The notes under the pieces: model-generated
Database searches by the model: none
What the model was told of the DNA's origin: nothing
What the model saw: only the letters and a program-made list of their open reading frames with translations
Part shown: positions 26,912 through 36,378 of the stretch, in pieces
Numbering within the stretch: the stretch's first letter is position 1
How the letters are laid out: each line of letters starts with the position of its first letter
Position numbers and translations under genes: made by a program
Source of the DNA: Rhodanobacter sp. 7MK24
GTDB lineage: Bacteria; Pseudomonadota; Gammaproteobacteria; Xanthomonadales; Rhodanobacteraceae
Direction: 5' to 3'
NCBI RefSeq assembly: GCF_014842995.1
Contig: NZ_JACYXL010000001.1
Span: 807,183 to 871,182, forward strand
Length of the DNA stretch: 64,000 bases

Positions 26912-28285
26912 ATGGCGCTTACCCCGGCCCGCACCATGCCTGGCGTGCTCGAGCTGCTGCCGCTCGACCAGATCGCGTTCCAGCGCATGCTCGACACCAT
27001 CCGCCGCAACTACGAGCGCTTCGGCTTCCTGCCGGTGGAAACGCCGGCGATCGAATACGCCGACGTGCTGCTGACCAAGACCGGCGGCGAGACCGAGCGG
27101 CAGGTGTATTTCGTGCAGTCGACCGGCGCGCTGGAGCAGGGCGAGAAGCCCGATCTCGCGCTGCGCTTCGACCTCACCGTGCCGCTGGCGCGCTACGTGG
27201 CCGAGCACGAGCGCGATCTGAACTTCCCGTTCCGCCGCTACCAGATGCAGCGCGTGTACCGCGGCGAGCGCGCCCAGCGCGGCCGCTTCCGCGAGTTCTA
27301 CCAGTGCGACATCGACGTGATCGGCAAGGACAGCCTGTCGATCCGTTACGACGCCGAGTTGCCGGCAGTGATCTACAGCGTGTTCCGCGAGCTCGCCATC
27401 GGCCCGTTCACCATCCAGCTCAACAACCGTAAGCTGATGCGCGGTTATTTCGAGAGCCTGGGTGTGGCCGATGCGGAGCAGCAGATGCTGGTGCTGCGCG
27501 AGGTGGACAAGCTGGACAAGCGCGGGGCCGATTACGTGCGCGACACGCTCACCGGCGAAGGCTTCGGCCTGGCGGCCGCGGCGGTGGAGAAAATCCTGGC
27601 CTTCGTGCAGGTGCGTTCCACATCGCTGCAGGATGCCTTCGACAAGCTCGACGCGCTGGGTGCCGGTCCGGAAGCGCTGGAACAGGGGCGCGCCGAGCTG
27701 AAGGAAGTGCTCGGCCTGATCCATGCGCTCGGCGTGCCGGAAACGCATTACGCGCTGAACCTGTCGATCGCGCGCGGCCTCGACTACTACACGGGCATCG
27801 TCTACGAGACCACGCTCAACGAGCATCCGCAGATCGGTTCGATCTGCTCCGGTGGCCGTTACGAAAATCTTGCCGCCCAGTACACCAAGTCACACCTGCC
27901 GGGCGTGGGCATCTCCATCGGCCTCAGCCGCCTGTATTGGCAATTGCGCGAGGCCGGCCTCGTCGGCACGGCGCAGAGCACGGTGGACGTGCTGGTCACG
28001 CAGATGGACGAGGCGCAGCTGCCAGCTTATCTCGCGCTGGCCGGCGAGCTGCGTGCCGCCGGCATCGCCACCGAGGCGGTGCTGGAAGCAGGCAAGCTGG
28101 GCAAGCAATTCAAATACGCCGACCGCGCCGGCATCCGCTTCGCCGTGGTGCTGGGCGAGGACGAGCTCGCCAAGGGCGTGGTCACCGTGAAGGACCTGCG
28201 CCGAGGCGACCAGTTCGAGGTTGCGCGTGCCGAGCTGGTCAAGACGTTGCGGGTGGAGCTGGAGCAGGCGGCGGCAATGGGCTGA
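26912..28285 (+). CDS. hisS: Histidyl-tRNA synthetase
   Basis: A 457-residue class II aminoacyl-tRNA synthetase. Motif 2 reads [20 protein letters not shown] and continues to [11 protein letters not shown]. The histidine-specific loop is [13 protein letters not shown], and motif 3 lies in [13 protein letters not shown]. The C-terminal anticodon domain ([20 protein letters not shown]) is complete. It charges tRNA-His using ATP. It is separated from the convergently transcribed tRNA-Pro by 134 bases that hold its promoter, and is followed by a palindromic repeat and an ammonia-lyase gene. Confidence 0.97.
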   Translation: MALTPARTMPGVLELLPLDQIAFQRMLDTIRRNYERFGFLPVETPAIEYADVLLTKTGGETERQVYFVQSTGALEQGEKPDLALRFDLTVPLARYVAEHERDLNFPFRRYQMQRVYRGERAQRGRFREFYQCDIDVIGKDSLSIRYDAELPAVIYSVFRELAIGPFTIQLNNRKLMRGYFESLGVADAEQQMLVLREVDKLDKRGADYVRDTLTGEGFGLAAAAVEKILAFVQVRSTSLQDAFDKLDALGAGPEALEQGRAELKEVLGLIHALGVPETHYALNLSIARGLDYYTGIVYETTLNEHPQIGSICSGGRYENLAAQYTKSHLPGVGISIGLSRLYWQLREAGLVGTAQSTVDVLVTQMDEAQLPAYLALAGELRAAGIATEAVLEAGKLGKQFKYADRAGIRFAVVLGEDELAKGVVTVKDLRRGDQFEVARAELVKTLRVELEQAAAMG

Positions 28286-28300
28286 AGCGGCTCTTTGCTT

Positions 28301-28390
28301 GTCATCCCAGCAAAAGCTGGGAACCAGTGCCTGCAGACCGTTTCGCATTGCAGGAAATGCACTGGATTCCTGCTTTCGCAGAAACGGCGA
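28301..28390. repeat. Dispersed palindromic element, copy 4
   Basis: The left arm GTCATCCCAGCAAAAGCTGG...CCAGTGC at 28301 pairs imperfectly with the complement of GCACTGG...GAAACGGCG ending at 28390. It is in the same family as the 6930 copy. It sits between hisS and the ammonia-lyase, and the lyase frame stays open through it for 47 codons, though a better start lies downstream. Confidence 0.65.
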
Positions 28391-28435
28391 GCAAAGTCGG
28401 AATTTCCTTGGCCGTACGGATATTTTGGAGCATTT

Positions 28436-30337
28436 GTGAGCAAAACCATTCTTCTCGACGGCAGCAGTCTTACGCGGGCGCAGCTGGTGGCAGTGGCTCG
28501 TGATGGCGCCAAGGTGGCGCTGGATGCGAAGCAGTTGGAGCGAGTGCAGCACGCAGCGGATTTCCTTGCCGACAAGGTCAACTGCGGTGAGCCGACCTAC
28601 GGCGTCACCACCGGCTTCGGCAGCAATGCCGACAAGTTGCTGGGTGCGCATCGCATACGCGACGAGCTGCCCGACAGCCGCACGCATACGCCGGAAGGCA
28701 CGCTGCTGGAAGAGCTGCAGCACAACCTCATCACCACCCATGCCGTATGCGTGGGCAAGCCGTTCGGCGCCGACGTGGTGCGCGCGATGCTGGCCATCCG
28801 CATCAACACCCTGATGCGCGGACATTCGGGCATCCGCGTGTGCACGCTGGAAGCGTTGGCTGCCATGCTCAATGCCGGCGTGGTGCCGGTGGTGCCGGAG
28901 AAGGGTTCGGTGGGCGCAAGCGGCGACCTCGCGCCGCTCTCGCATCTGGCCATCGTGCTGCTCGGCGGTGGCGAAGCGTTCTACGAAGGCGAGCGTCTGT
29001 CAGGTAGCGAGGCGCTGAAGCGCGCGGGGCTGCAGCCCGTGCGCCTGTCGTTCAAGGAAGGCCTCGCGCTCAACAACGGCACCGCGCAGATGCTGGCTAC
29101 CGGCACGCTGGCGCTGCACGACCTGGAACGCCTGCTCGACGCCGCCGACCTCGCCGCTGCGATGACGCTGGACGCCTTCGCCGGCCGTAGCGGTGCGCTG
29201 CGCCCCGAAGTGCACGAGCTGCGTCCGCACCCGGGGCAGGTTGCGGTGGCCGCGCATGTGCGCGAGCTGCTGCAAGGCTCGACCCTGCTCGACATTCCCT
29301 ATCATCTCGTGCCGCGCTTCAAGCCGTGGACGACCGAGGCGTGGAGCGAGCCGGACGACCAGGCGCTCAGCTTCGACATCGGCTGGGACTGGGTGCCGGC
29401 CAACCAGCGCCACGGCCGCGAGGCGTTCTATGCGCGCTTCCTGCCGTTCAAGGGCGGCAAGAAGCACCAACCGCAGGACGCGTACTGCCTGCGTTGCATG
29501 CCGCAAGTGCACGGTGCGGTACGTGACGCGTGGGCACAGGCCTGCCGCGTGTTCGACATCGAATTGAATGCGGTTACCGACAATCCGCTGATCTTCCCCG
29601 ATGCCGAAGGCGCGCGTTTCATCGAGGAGCAGGTGATCTCCGCCGGCCACTTCCACGGCATGCCGCTGGCGCTGGCGATGAGCTACGTGAAGGCGGCGAT
29701 TCCGGTGCTGGCTTCGATTTCCGAGCGCCGCCTCAACAAGCTGGTCGACCCGGCCACCAACGACGGCCTGCCGGCCTTCCTCAGCGGCAACGAGGACGGC
29801 ACCGACTCCGGGTTCATGATCGTGCAGTACACCGCCGCGGCGCTGGTCAACGACCTCGCCACCCGCGCGCATCCGGCCAGCGTGTATTCGGTGCCGACCA
29901 GTGCGAACGCCGAGGACCACGTCTCGATGGGCGCCAACGAGGCACGCCACGTGCTGGAGATGATCGAAGACCTCGGTCACGTGATCGCGCTGGAGCTGTA
30001 CACCGCCGCGCAGGCGCTGGATTACCGCCAGGAAATGCTCAACGCGGCACGCCGCCTCGCGCAGCGCGGCGGCTGGCAGGCACTGGCGGCCAAGGTGTCC
30101 AATGCACCGCGCGAAGGCCAGCCGCATCACGAACAGTTCGTCGCCGAGGCGCGCCAGCTGGCCGAGGCGTTGGCCGGAAGCAGCGATTTCCACGCTGGCA
30201 CCGACGTGCAGCGTGCCCACGCCACTTTGCGCAAGAACATAGCCTTCCTGCACCGCGACCGCGCGCTGGACGGCGATGTGCGCAGCATCTGCGAACTCGT
30301 GCGGCAGGGTGCTTTCCACCCCGCACATGCGGCCTGA
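28436..30337 (+). CDS. Enlarged histidine ammonia-lyase-like enzyme (MIO family)
   Basis: A 633-residue protein from GTG 28436, preceded by TTGGAG; the frame is open back to 28295 through a palindromic repeat. Ala161-Ser162-Gly163 in GSVGASGDLAPLSH forms the MIO cofactor. Tyr55 (PTYGVTTGFG) and the NLITTHAVCVG motif, whose Thr-His aligns with the Ser-His of HutH, favour histidine as substrate over Tyr or Phe. The product would be urocanate and ammonia. Bacterial HutH is about 510 residues. Here about 60 extra residues (286-346, WTTEAWSEPDDQALSFDIGW onward) and a longer C-terminus are inserted. No other hut genes are adjacent. Confidence 0.82.
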   Translation: MSKTILLDGSSLTRAQLVAVARDGAKVALDAKQLERVQHAADFLADKVNCGEPTYGVTTGFGSNADKLLGAHRIRDELPDSRTHTPEGTLLEELQHNLITTHAVCVGKPFGADVVRAMLAIRINTLMRGHSGIRVCTLEALAAMLNAGVVPVVPEKGSVGASGDLAPLSHLAIVLLGGGEAFYEGERLSGSEALKRAGLQPVRLSFKEGLALNNGTAQMLATGTLALHDLERLLDAADLAAAMTLDAFAGRSGALRPEVHELRPHPGQVAVAAHVRELLQGSTLLDIPYHLVPRFKPWTTEAWSEPDDQALSFDIGWDWVPANQRHGREAFYARFLPFKGGKKHQPQDAYCLRCMPQVHGAVRDAWAQACRVFDIELNAVTDNPLIFPDAEGARFIEEQVISAGHFHGMPLALAMSYVKAAIPVLASISERRLNKLVDPATNDGLPAFLSGNEDGTDSGFMIVQYTAAALVNDLATRAHPASVYSVPTSANAEDHVSMGANEARHVLEMIEDLGHVIALELYTAAQALDYRQEMLNAARRLAQRGGWQALAAKVSNAPREGQPHHEQFVAEARQLAEALAGSSDFHAGTDVQRAHATLRKNIAFLHRDRALDGDVRSICELVRQGAFHPAHAA

Positions 30338-30352
30338 CCTTAGGAGTTATCC

Positions 30353-30751
30353 ATGAGCCTGATCCAGACCCCGGTGTCCTACGGCGAGCTGATCGACAAG
30401 ATCACCATCCTCGAAATCAAGTCGCAACGCATCGGCGATCCCGCCAAGCTGGCCAATGTGCGCACCGAGCTCGACCTGCTCAACGCCACCTGGGCCGCGC
30501 ACCCCGCCTCGAAAGCCGACATCCGTGACGAACGCGCGCGCCTGCTCGCGGTGAACGAAGCGCTGTGGGTGATCGAGGACGATATCCGCCTCAAGGAAAA
30601 GGCGCAGGCTTTCGATGCCGAGTTCATCGAGCTGGCGCGCTCGGTGTATTTCAGGAACGACGAGCGCGCTGCAGTGAAGCGCGAGATCAACGTGAAGCTC
30701 GGCTCGCAGCTGGTCGAGGAAAAGTCCTATCAGGACTATCGCGCCGTCTGA
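30353..30751 (+). CDS. DUF6165-family protein
   Basis: A 132-residue soluble, helix-rich protein with the family start VSYGELIDKITILEIKS and the pattern LNATWAA...I.DER..LLAVNEALW. Members are found in LPS and glycosyltransferase neighbourhoods, with no known activity. The ATG is 15 bases after the lyase stop behind a TTAGGAG ribosome site, so the two are co-transcribed. Heptosyltransferase and Kdo-kinase genes lie 4 kb downstream. No signal peptide or membrane segment is present. Confidence 0.75.
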   Translation: MSLIQTPVSYGELIDKITILEIKSQRIGDPAKLANVRTELDLLNATWAAHPASKADIRDERARLLAVNEALWVIEDDIRLKEKAQAFDAEFIELARSVYFRNDERAAVKREINVKLGSQLVEEKSYQDYRAV

Positions 30752-30760
30752 TGACGGAAG

Positions 30761-30861
30761 CCCTCTCTCCGGGAGAGGGTGTCAATAGGCGGGTGCAAGT
30801 GGAGCGTGGCGCAGAGGTTTTGCCCCACCTTTACCCCAATCCCTCTCTGGGGGGATTGGGG
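30761..30861. repeat. Pair of C-rich/G-rich hairpins
   Basis: CCCTCTC (30761-30767) pairs with GAGAGGG (30773-30779). CCCCAATCCC (30834-30843) pairs perfectly with GGGATTGGGG (30852-30861). Both have the look of short dispersed proteobacterial repeats. The first may terminate the lyase-DUF6165 transcript, although no T-run follows. Confidence 0.5.
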
Positions 30862-31253
30862 CATTCAAACCGGATCTTGGCGAGTGCAGCAGCCTCGCAT
30901 CGCTGGACGCGTCATCGACACCGATCAAATCCATCACACCCGTCTTCTCGATTTTGATACTCCCACCCAGCTCGCCATGGCTTGCCGAGGCGGCTGTGCG
31001 CGGGTTCGTGATGCTTGTCCATGCTCAAGCGACGTGGTTCGCGCTCCCTCTCGCCGGACCAATGGCGAATCGATAGCCTTGATGTTTTTTTGGCCAGTTT
31101 CCGCACGATTCTTGGAGATCTGGCCATACGGTTGATGCTGTTTGCGCGCCCTGCGACTGCGGTTGGTAGTGACGTGCCCGGCATCCATGACCCCGTGCTT
31201 CCGTTTGCCTGCATAGCTGCGATGTTGCTGTGCAACTCGATTCATGGTGCGGC

Positions 31254-31282
31254 TTGGGCTAGATTCCTGTTCTCGATTTAGA
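31254..31282 (+). promoter_or_regulatory. Candidate promoter for the GH92 gene
   Basis: TTGGGC (31254-31259) and TTTAGA (31277-31282) are separated by 17 bases, about 40 bases before ATG 31322. The region is locally A/T-rich. Both boxes are imperfect. Confidence 0.4.
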
Positions 31283-31321
31283 TCGATCCAAAATCACAAT
31301 CACTCAGAGGGATACCTGTCC

Positions 31322-33760
31322 ATGCCCGTGTGCAAACGGAATCCGAGTGGTACCAGGCACAAGTTCTTCTCCCTCGCATGCCTGTTCGTGTCGGGTGGTC
31401 TGCTTTCTTTGGCGGCGGCATGCGCGACGGCGGCAGATATGCAGCCGGCCGATGCAGTCAACCCATTGATCGGCAGCAGCAACGGCGGCAATACCTATCC
31501 TGGCGCCGTCATGCCGTTCGGCATGTTGCAGTGGAGCCCGGAGAACACGCGCGGACATCACGTACGCACGGCCTCGCCCAGCGGCTACCAGTTCGATGCG
31601 CAGCGTATCCGAGGCTTCAGCCTCACCCATTTGTCGGGTGCGGGTTGTGCGGGGGCGAGCGGCGACATTCCCGTGCTGCCGGTCACCGAGCCGCTCACTG
31701 CCTCGCCTTCGATGGACACCGACGACTCGCGGTATGCCGTCGATTTCCGCCATGCCGACGAGCGGGCGACACCGGGCGACTACCGGCTGGCACTGGCCAA
31801 CGGCGTGCAACTGGAACTGGCGGCGGCGATGCACAGCGGCATGGCCAGTTTCGCCTTTCCCATGGGCAAGCCGGCGAACCTGTTGTTCCGCACCTCGGAT
31901 TCGGAAGTGGGCAGCAGTGCGGCCGAAGCGCGGATCGATCCGGCACAGCGGACAGTCAGCGGTTCGGTCACCAGCGGCAACTTCTGCGGCTACCTGGCCA
32001 AGGCCGACCAGCGCAGCTATTACACGCTTTATTTCGTGGCGCGCTTCGACCAGCCGTTCACCGCTACCGGTGCCTGGCGGGATGCGGTGGTGCGCGGTGG
32101 TGCGAACACCGAACAGGGCGGCACCGGCTATGACGCCAAGGGTTTCCCGGCCGCAGGCAAGGGTTCGGGCGTGTGGGTGTCGTTCGATCCAGCCAAGGGG
32201 CCGGTCGGGATGCGCGTGGGCATTTCCTACGTGAGCCTGGCGAATGCGCGCGCCAATCTCGATGCCGAGATTCCACAAGGTGCCACGCTGGCGCAGGTGC
32301 GGGGGCGCGCACGCGATGCCTGGAACAGGGCGCTGGCCAGCATCCAGGTGCATGGGGACAGCGCCGACCAGCGCACGGTGTTCTACACGGCGCTTTACCA
32401 CAGCTTGTTGCATCCCAACGTGTTCAGCGACGTCGACGGCGAATACCGCGGCTTCGACCAGAAGATCCATCGCGTGCAGGGCAACCAGCAGGCGCAGTAC
32501 GCCAACTTCTCCGGCTGGGACGTGTATCGCTCGCAACTGCAACTGGTGACCTGGCTGATGCCGAAAGTCGGCAGCGACATCGCGCAATCCCTCTACAACC
32601 AGGCGCAACAGAACCACGGCGAATGGGATCGCTGGACGCACAACAGCGGCGGCACCCACGTGATGAGCGGGGATCCCGCGGTGCCCGCATTGGCGGACAT
32701 CTACGCCTTCGGCGGGCGCGACTTCGATCTGCATGGTGCCTACGCTTCGCTGGTCCGCGCCGCCACCGTGCCGACCGCGCACGACGGATCGGACGACGGT
32801 TGCAACGTGGAATGCGTGGGCCAGCGGCCCTCGCTGGACCAGTGGCTGAAGCTGCACTACATCGCCACCCAGTCGCACGCATGGGGCGGCGCCGCCGAGA
32901 CGCTGGAGGATGCGACGGCGGACTTCGCGCTGTCCGAACTCGCCGCCGACGTGGGCGACAAGGAAGGGGAGCGACGCTTCCGTGCGCGCGCCGGCTACTG
33001 GCGCAACCTGTTCAACCCCAAGGCCGCGCCCGATGGCGGCTACATCCAGAACCGCAATGCCGATGGCAGCTGGCCCGCCTTCACGCCATCCACCGATGAC
33101 GGCTTCGTCGAAGGCAGCGCGGCGGTGTATGTGTGGATGGTGCCGTTCGACCTGCACGACCTGTTCGATGCGATGGGCGGCGCCGACAAGGCCGTGGCGC
33201 GGCTGGACCGCTTCTTCCGCGACGCCGACGGGCACTGGGCTTTCACCAACGCCGGGCCGCTGCATGCGGAACTCAACAACGAGCCGTCGGTGGAGACGCC
33301 CTGGCTCTACGATTTCGCCGGCCAGCCATACAAGACCCAGGAGACTGTGCGCGCGGTGGTGAACACGCTGTGGAAGAACACGCCCGACGGCATCCCGGGC
33401 AACGATGATCTGGGCGAGATGTCCTCCTGGTACGTGTGGTCGGCGCTGGGGCTGTATCCCGAGATTCCCGGCAGCGCGGACCTGGTCATGGGCAGCCCGT
33501 TGTTCGACCGCGCCGTCGTCCATCGCAGCGGCGGCGACGTGGTGATCGATGCGCCCGGCGCTTCGGCCGACACCCCCTACGTGCACGCTCTGCAGGTCGA
33601 CGGCAAGCCGTACACGCAGCCCTGGTTGCCGGCGACCTTCGCCACGCATGGCGGCCAGTTGCGCTTCTCGCTGCAGGCGACACCGGACAAGGCCTGGGGC
33701 ACCGACCCGCGCGTCGCACCGCCTTCCTTCCCGCCCGCCGCCGGGCACGCCGGTTCCTGA
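31322..33760 (+). CDS. Exported GH92-family alpha-mannosidase
   Basis: An 812-residue protein with a lipoprotein-like or Sec signal (FFSLACLFVSGGLLSLAAACATAA; the Ala-Ala-Cys could be a weak lipobox). GH92 signatures are DAVNPLIGSSNGGNTYPGAV, MPFGMLQWSPE, HLSGAGC, the HAELNNEPS segment leading into TPWLYDFAGQPYKTQ, and GIPGNDDLGEMSSWYVWSAL. These enzymes are calcium-dependent inverting exo-alpha-mannosidases acting on mannans or N-glycans in the periplasm or outside the cell. The catalytic Glu lies in HAELNNEPS and candidate bases in NDDLGE. The next gene encodes a secreted sugar-binding-fold protein, so they probably act together. No SusC/SusD pair is present. Confidence 0.93.
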   Translation: MPVCKRNPSGTRHKFFSLACLFVSGGLLSLAAACATAADMQPADAVNPLIGSSNGGNTYPGAVMPFGMLQWSPENTRGHHVRTASPSGYQFDAQRIRGFSLTHLSGAGCAGASGDIPVLPVTEPLTASPSMDTDDSRYAVDFRHADERATPGDYRLALANGVQLELAAAMHSGMASFAFPMGKPANLLFRTSDSEVGSSAAEARIDPAQRTVSGSVTSGNFCGYLAKADQRSYYTLYFVARFDQPFTATGAWRDAVVRGGANTEQGGTGYDAKGFPAAGKGSGVWVSFDPAKGPVGMRVGISYVSLANARANLDAEIPQGATLAQVRGRARDAWNRALASIQVHGDSADQRTVFYTALYHSLLHPNVFSDVDGEYRGFDQKIHRVQGNQQAQYANFSGWDVYRSQLQLVTWLMPKVGSDIAQSLYNQAQQNHGEWDRWTHNSGGTHVMSGDPAVPALADIYAFGGRDFDLHGAYASLVRAATVPTAHDGSDDGCNVECVGQRPSLDQWLKLHYIATQSHAWGGAAETLEDATADFALSELAADVGDKEGERRFRARAGYWRNLFNPKAAPDGGYIQNRNADGSWPAFTPSTDDGFVEGSAAVYVWMVPFDLHDLFDAMGGADKAVARLDRFFRDADGHWAFTNAGPLHAELNNEPSVETPWLYDFAGQPYKTQETVRAVVNTLWKNTPDGIPGNDDLGEMSSWYVWSALGLYPEIPGSADLVMGSPLFDRAVVHRSGGDVVIDAPGASADTPYVHALQVDGKPYTQPWLPATFATHGGQLRFSLQATPDKAWGTDPRVAPPSFPPAAGHAGS

Positions 33761-33810
33761 TCGACGCCGCACGACGACCACGCACGCAACCGACGCCAAG
33801 AGGCCACGAC

Positions 33811-34554
33811 ATGTCCGCGAGACAACGCATGCTGTTCATGGCGTGGGCCTGCCTGGCCTGCGGATTCGCCAATGCGCAGGCGCCCAATACACTTACTCCG
33901 CAGGAGAAGGCGCAAGGCTGGAAACTATTGTTCAACGGCCGCAACCTCGATGGCTGGCATTCCTACCTGCAGAAGACGCCGGGGAAGGACTGGTCGGTCC
34001 ACGACGGCAGCATCGAACTGCAACGCGGAAGAACCGGTCGCGACGAGGATTTCGCCGACCTGGTCACCGATGGCGAATACGCCGATTTCGACCTGAAGCT
34101 GGAATGGCGGATGACGCCGTGTGCCGACAGCGGAGTCATGTTCTACGTGAACGAGTCGCCGAAATATGCGCAGACCTACGAGACCGGACCGGAGATGCAG
34201 ATCGCCGACCTGGCCTGCACGCAGCCGGACAGCCGCGTGTTGAACGAGCGCTCGGGCGATCTGTTCGACCTGATCTCCTCGCCGGTGGAATGGGTCAACC
34301 AGGCGCCGCAGTGGAATCGCTTCGAGATCGTCGCCGACCACGGGCACCTGCAGTTCTTCCAGAACGGCCACAAGGTGCTCGACACCTGGCTGTGGACGGA
34401 CGAGTGGAAGAGGCTGGTCGCCTCCACCAAGTTCAAGGCGTGGCCGGACTTCGGCACTTTCCACAAGGGACATGTTTCCCTGCAGGGCACCGAGGACAAG
34501 GGCACGACGCCGATCCGGCTGCAGTTCCGCGATATCAAGCTGCGCGAGTTGTAG
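33811..34554 (+). CDS. Secreted DUF1080 protein (3-keto-disaccharide hydrolase family)
   Basis: A 247-residue protein with a signal peptide (MLFMAWACLACGFANAQ). The rest is one concanavalin-like beta-sandwich of the DUF1080 type: WKLLFNGRNLDGWHSY, then DGEYADFDLKLEWRM, SGVMFYVNESP, WNRFEIVADHGHLQFFQNG and IRLQFRDIKLREL. Some members hydrolyse 3-keto-glycosides and others bind glycans. It lies 50 bases after the GH92 gene in the same direction, so a joint role in processing extracellular glycans is likely. It ends 15 bases from a convergent LPS gene. Confidence 0.88.
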   Translation: MSARQRMLFMAWACLACGFANAQAPNTLTPQEKAQGWKLLFNGRNLDGWHSYLQKTPGKDWSVHDGSIELQRGRTGRDEDFADLVTDGEYADFDLKLEWRMTPCADSGVMFYVNESPKYAQTYETGPEMQIADLACTQPDSRVLNERSGDLFDLISSPVEWVNQAPQWNRFEIVADHGHLQFFQNGHKVLDTWLWTDEWKRLVASTKFKAWPDFGTFHKGHVSLQGTEDKGTTPIRLQFRDIKLREL

Positions 34555-34569
34555 AGGCTGCCTGCGGCT

Positions 34570-35613
34570 TCAGCCGATTCCGAGATGGGCGCTGGCGGCA
34601 TCGAAGCGTTCGATCGCGTCGTCGATCTCGATCAGGTCCATCACGCCGGAGTGCTCGATCTTGGTGCCCCAGGCCAGTTCGCTGGCCGGCTTGCCGAGGT
34701 ATTTGCGCGCGGCCTCGTCGTACTTGTCCACGCACCAGCGGCGATCGGAGTAGGGGCCGGAGCGGTTCGGATTGCTTGCTGCGTGCAGGCCCAGCACCTT
34801 GGTGCCGACGGCGTTGGCCATATGCATGGGGCCGGAGTCCGGCGTCAGCAGCAGCTGCGCGCGGGAAAGCAGCGCGAGCAATTTCTTCAACGTGTCCTTG
34901 CCAGTGAGGTCGAGTGGTGCATGCGTGCATGCGGCGAGCACCGCGTCTGCCATCGCGCGCTCGCTGGCCGAAGGTCCACCCACCAGCGCCACGCGCCAGC
35001 CACGGGCGGTGGCATGTTCCATCACCGCCGCATAACGCTCCGGCCGCCAGTTGCGCAGCGCGTGGCTGGAGCTGGGACTGACCAGCAGGGTGGGCATGTC
35101 GCCGGGCAGTTGTTCCGAGGCCCAGGCATGTGCTTCGTCGGGAATCGGAAGGTCCCAGCGCACCGTGGTCTGCTTCAGCCCCAGCGGTTCGCAGAAGCTG
35201 CCGATGGCGTCCAGTACGTGTTCGCCGTTGCGTGCGGGGATGCGTTCGTTGACGACGAGGCCGTGCAGGTCCTTGGCGCGCGCAGCGTCGTAACCGATGC
35301 GTCGATCCGCCTTGATGCCCAAGCTCAACAGGTTGGAACGCAAGGCCACCTGCATCTGCAATAAGGCATCGAAACGCTGGCCGCGCAGCGCCGCGCGCAC
35401 TTCGCGCATGCCGGCCCAGCCCGCGGCCTTGTCGAAGGTGACGAAGTCCACGCCGGGCAGCTCGCCGACCAGCCTGCGCTCCAGCTTGCCCACGATCCAT
35501 GTCAGCCGAGTCTGTGGCCACGCCGCCTGCAGCGTGCGTACCAGCGGCACGACATGGGTGACGTCGCCGATGGCCGAGGTACGCAGCAGGCAAAGCGAGG
35601 AGGGAGCGGACAT
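34570..35613 (-). CDS. Glycosyltransferase family 9 (heptosyltransferase-like)
   Basis: A 347-residue cytoplasmic, membrane-associated GT-B enzyme. The N-terminal LCLLRTSAIGDVTHVVPLVR and C-terminal LLTPDSGPMHMANAVGTKVL are the GT9 signatures; SPSSSHALRNWRPERYAAVM covers the nucleotide-sugar site. It would transfer a heptose from ADP-heptose to the LPS inner core. Which heptosyltransferase it is (WaaC or WaaF) is not clear. It is divergent from the Kdo kinase gene with only 39 bases between starts; ATG 35613 is chosen because upstream frame extensions run antisense to kdkA. Confidence 0.88.
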   Translation of the reverse strand: MSAPSSLCLLRTSAIGDVTHVVPLVRTLQAAWPQTRLTWIVGKLERRLVGELPGVDFVTFDKAAGWAGMREVRAALRGQRFDALLQMQVALRSNLLSLGIKADRRIGYDAARAKDLHGLVVNERIPARNGEHVLDAIGSFCEPLGLKQTTVRWDLPIPDEAHAWASEQLPGDMPTLLVSPSSSHALRNWRPERYAAVMEHATARGWRVALVGGPSASERAMADAVLAACTHAPLDLTGKDTLKKLLALLSRAQLLLTPDSGPMHMANAVGTKVLGLHAASNPNRSGPYSDRRWCVDKYDEAARKYLGKPASELAWGTKIEHSGVMDLIEIDDAIERFDAASAHLGIG

Positions 35614-35652
35614 GTAGAATCGCCGAGGGTTAACGAAGACGCGCCAGCACCG

Positions 35653-36378
35653 ATGCAAGAGCAACTGCGCGAAGACGCCGAAGGCGCGATTCTGTTCGAC
35701 GCCGCGGCATCGCCACAAGTCGACAACGACTGGTTCGAGCCGGAACGCTGGCGCGAGCGCGGCGCGTTGCGCTCGCAGGCGGGCGGGCGCGGCGGTGTGC
35801 AGATCATCGCCACGCCGGCCGGCGAATGCGTGCTGCGACATTACCGTCGCGGGGGCATGGTGGCAAAGCTGATGGGGGATCGCTACCTGTGGCGCGGCGC
35901 GGATGCCACGCGTTGCTTCGCCGAATTCCGTCTATTGGCCAGGATCGCGCGCTTGGGGTTGCCGGGACCGGCTCCCGTGGCTGCGCGCTATCGCCGGCAC
36001 GGTTTGTTTTATCGCGCCGATCTCATCACCCGCCGCATCGCGGGGGCGCAGACCTTGGCCGAATGCCTTGCTTCCGGCAGCCTCGATGCGGAGTTGGCGC
36101 GCGAAGTCGGTGCGCTGGTGGCGCGCTTCCATCGCGCAGGCATCTGGCATGCGGATCTCAACGCGCATAACGTGCTGGTGACGCCTGCGGTGCTGCACCT
36201 GATCGACTTCGATCGTGGCCGGATGCGCGATCCGGCGCAAGATTGGAGACTTGCCAACCTTGCGCGGCTGCATCGCTCGCTGGTCAAACTCGGCGCAGCC
36301 GCGCAGGGCGAAGCGGCGTTTCGCGCGACCGTGTGGACACCCCTCACCGAAGCCTATGAGGCGACGTTCGGCGCATGA
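35653..36378 (+). CDS. kdkA: 3-deoxy-D-manno-octulosonic acid (Kdo) kinase
   Basis: A 241-residue kinase-like enzyme that phosphorylates Kdo at O4 in organisms whose lipid A carries a single Kdo. Family features are the VLRHYRRGGMVAKL loop, YLWRGADATRCFAEFRLL, the catalytic Asp in GIWHADLNAHNVLV and the metal-binding Asp in HLIDFDRGR. The length is normal. It is divergent from the heptosyltransferase and overlaps the MBL-fold gene by 4 bases. Together with GT9 this is an LPS-core locus. Confidence 0.93.
   Translation: MQEQLREDAEGAILFDAAASPQVDNDWFEPERWRERGALRSQAGGRGGVQIIATPAGECVLRHYRRGGMVAKLMGDRYLWRGADATRCFAEFRLLARIARLGLPGPAPVAARYRRHGLFYRADLITRRIAGAQTLAECLASGSLDAELAREVGALVARFHRAGIWHADLNAHNVLVTPAVLHLIDFDRGRMRDPAQDWRLANLARLHRSLVKLGAAAQGEAAFRATVWTPLTEAYEATFGA

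Larger units (their letters stand above)
30752..31321. other. 570-bp intergenic stretch with two hairpins; no supported gene
   Basis: The first 110 bases hold two hairpins (30761-30779 and 30834-30861). The remainder up to the GH92 promoter is less GC-rich than its neighbours and has short frames on both strands (88-107 codons, for example 31015-31281 plus and 30934-31245 minus). None has a ribosome site, domain or convincing composition. It may be the relic of a lost gene. Confidence 0.5.

Noticed and set aside
28295-28435. Upstream extension of the ammonia-lyase to the first in-frame start
   Set aside because: The added 47 residues are encoded mostly by the palindromic repeat, while GTG 28436 has a TTGGAG ribosome site at the right distance and gives a HutH-like N-terminus.
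30912-31281. Short frames on both strands before the GH92 gene
   Set aside because: No ribosome site, no domain, and both strands are equally open. I treat the stretch as non-coding or a relic.
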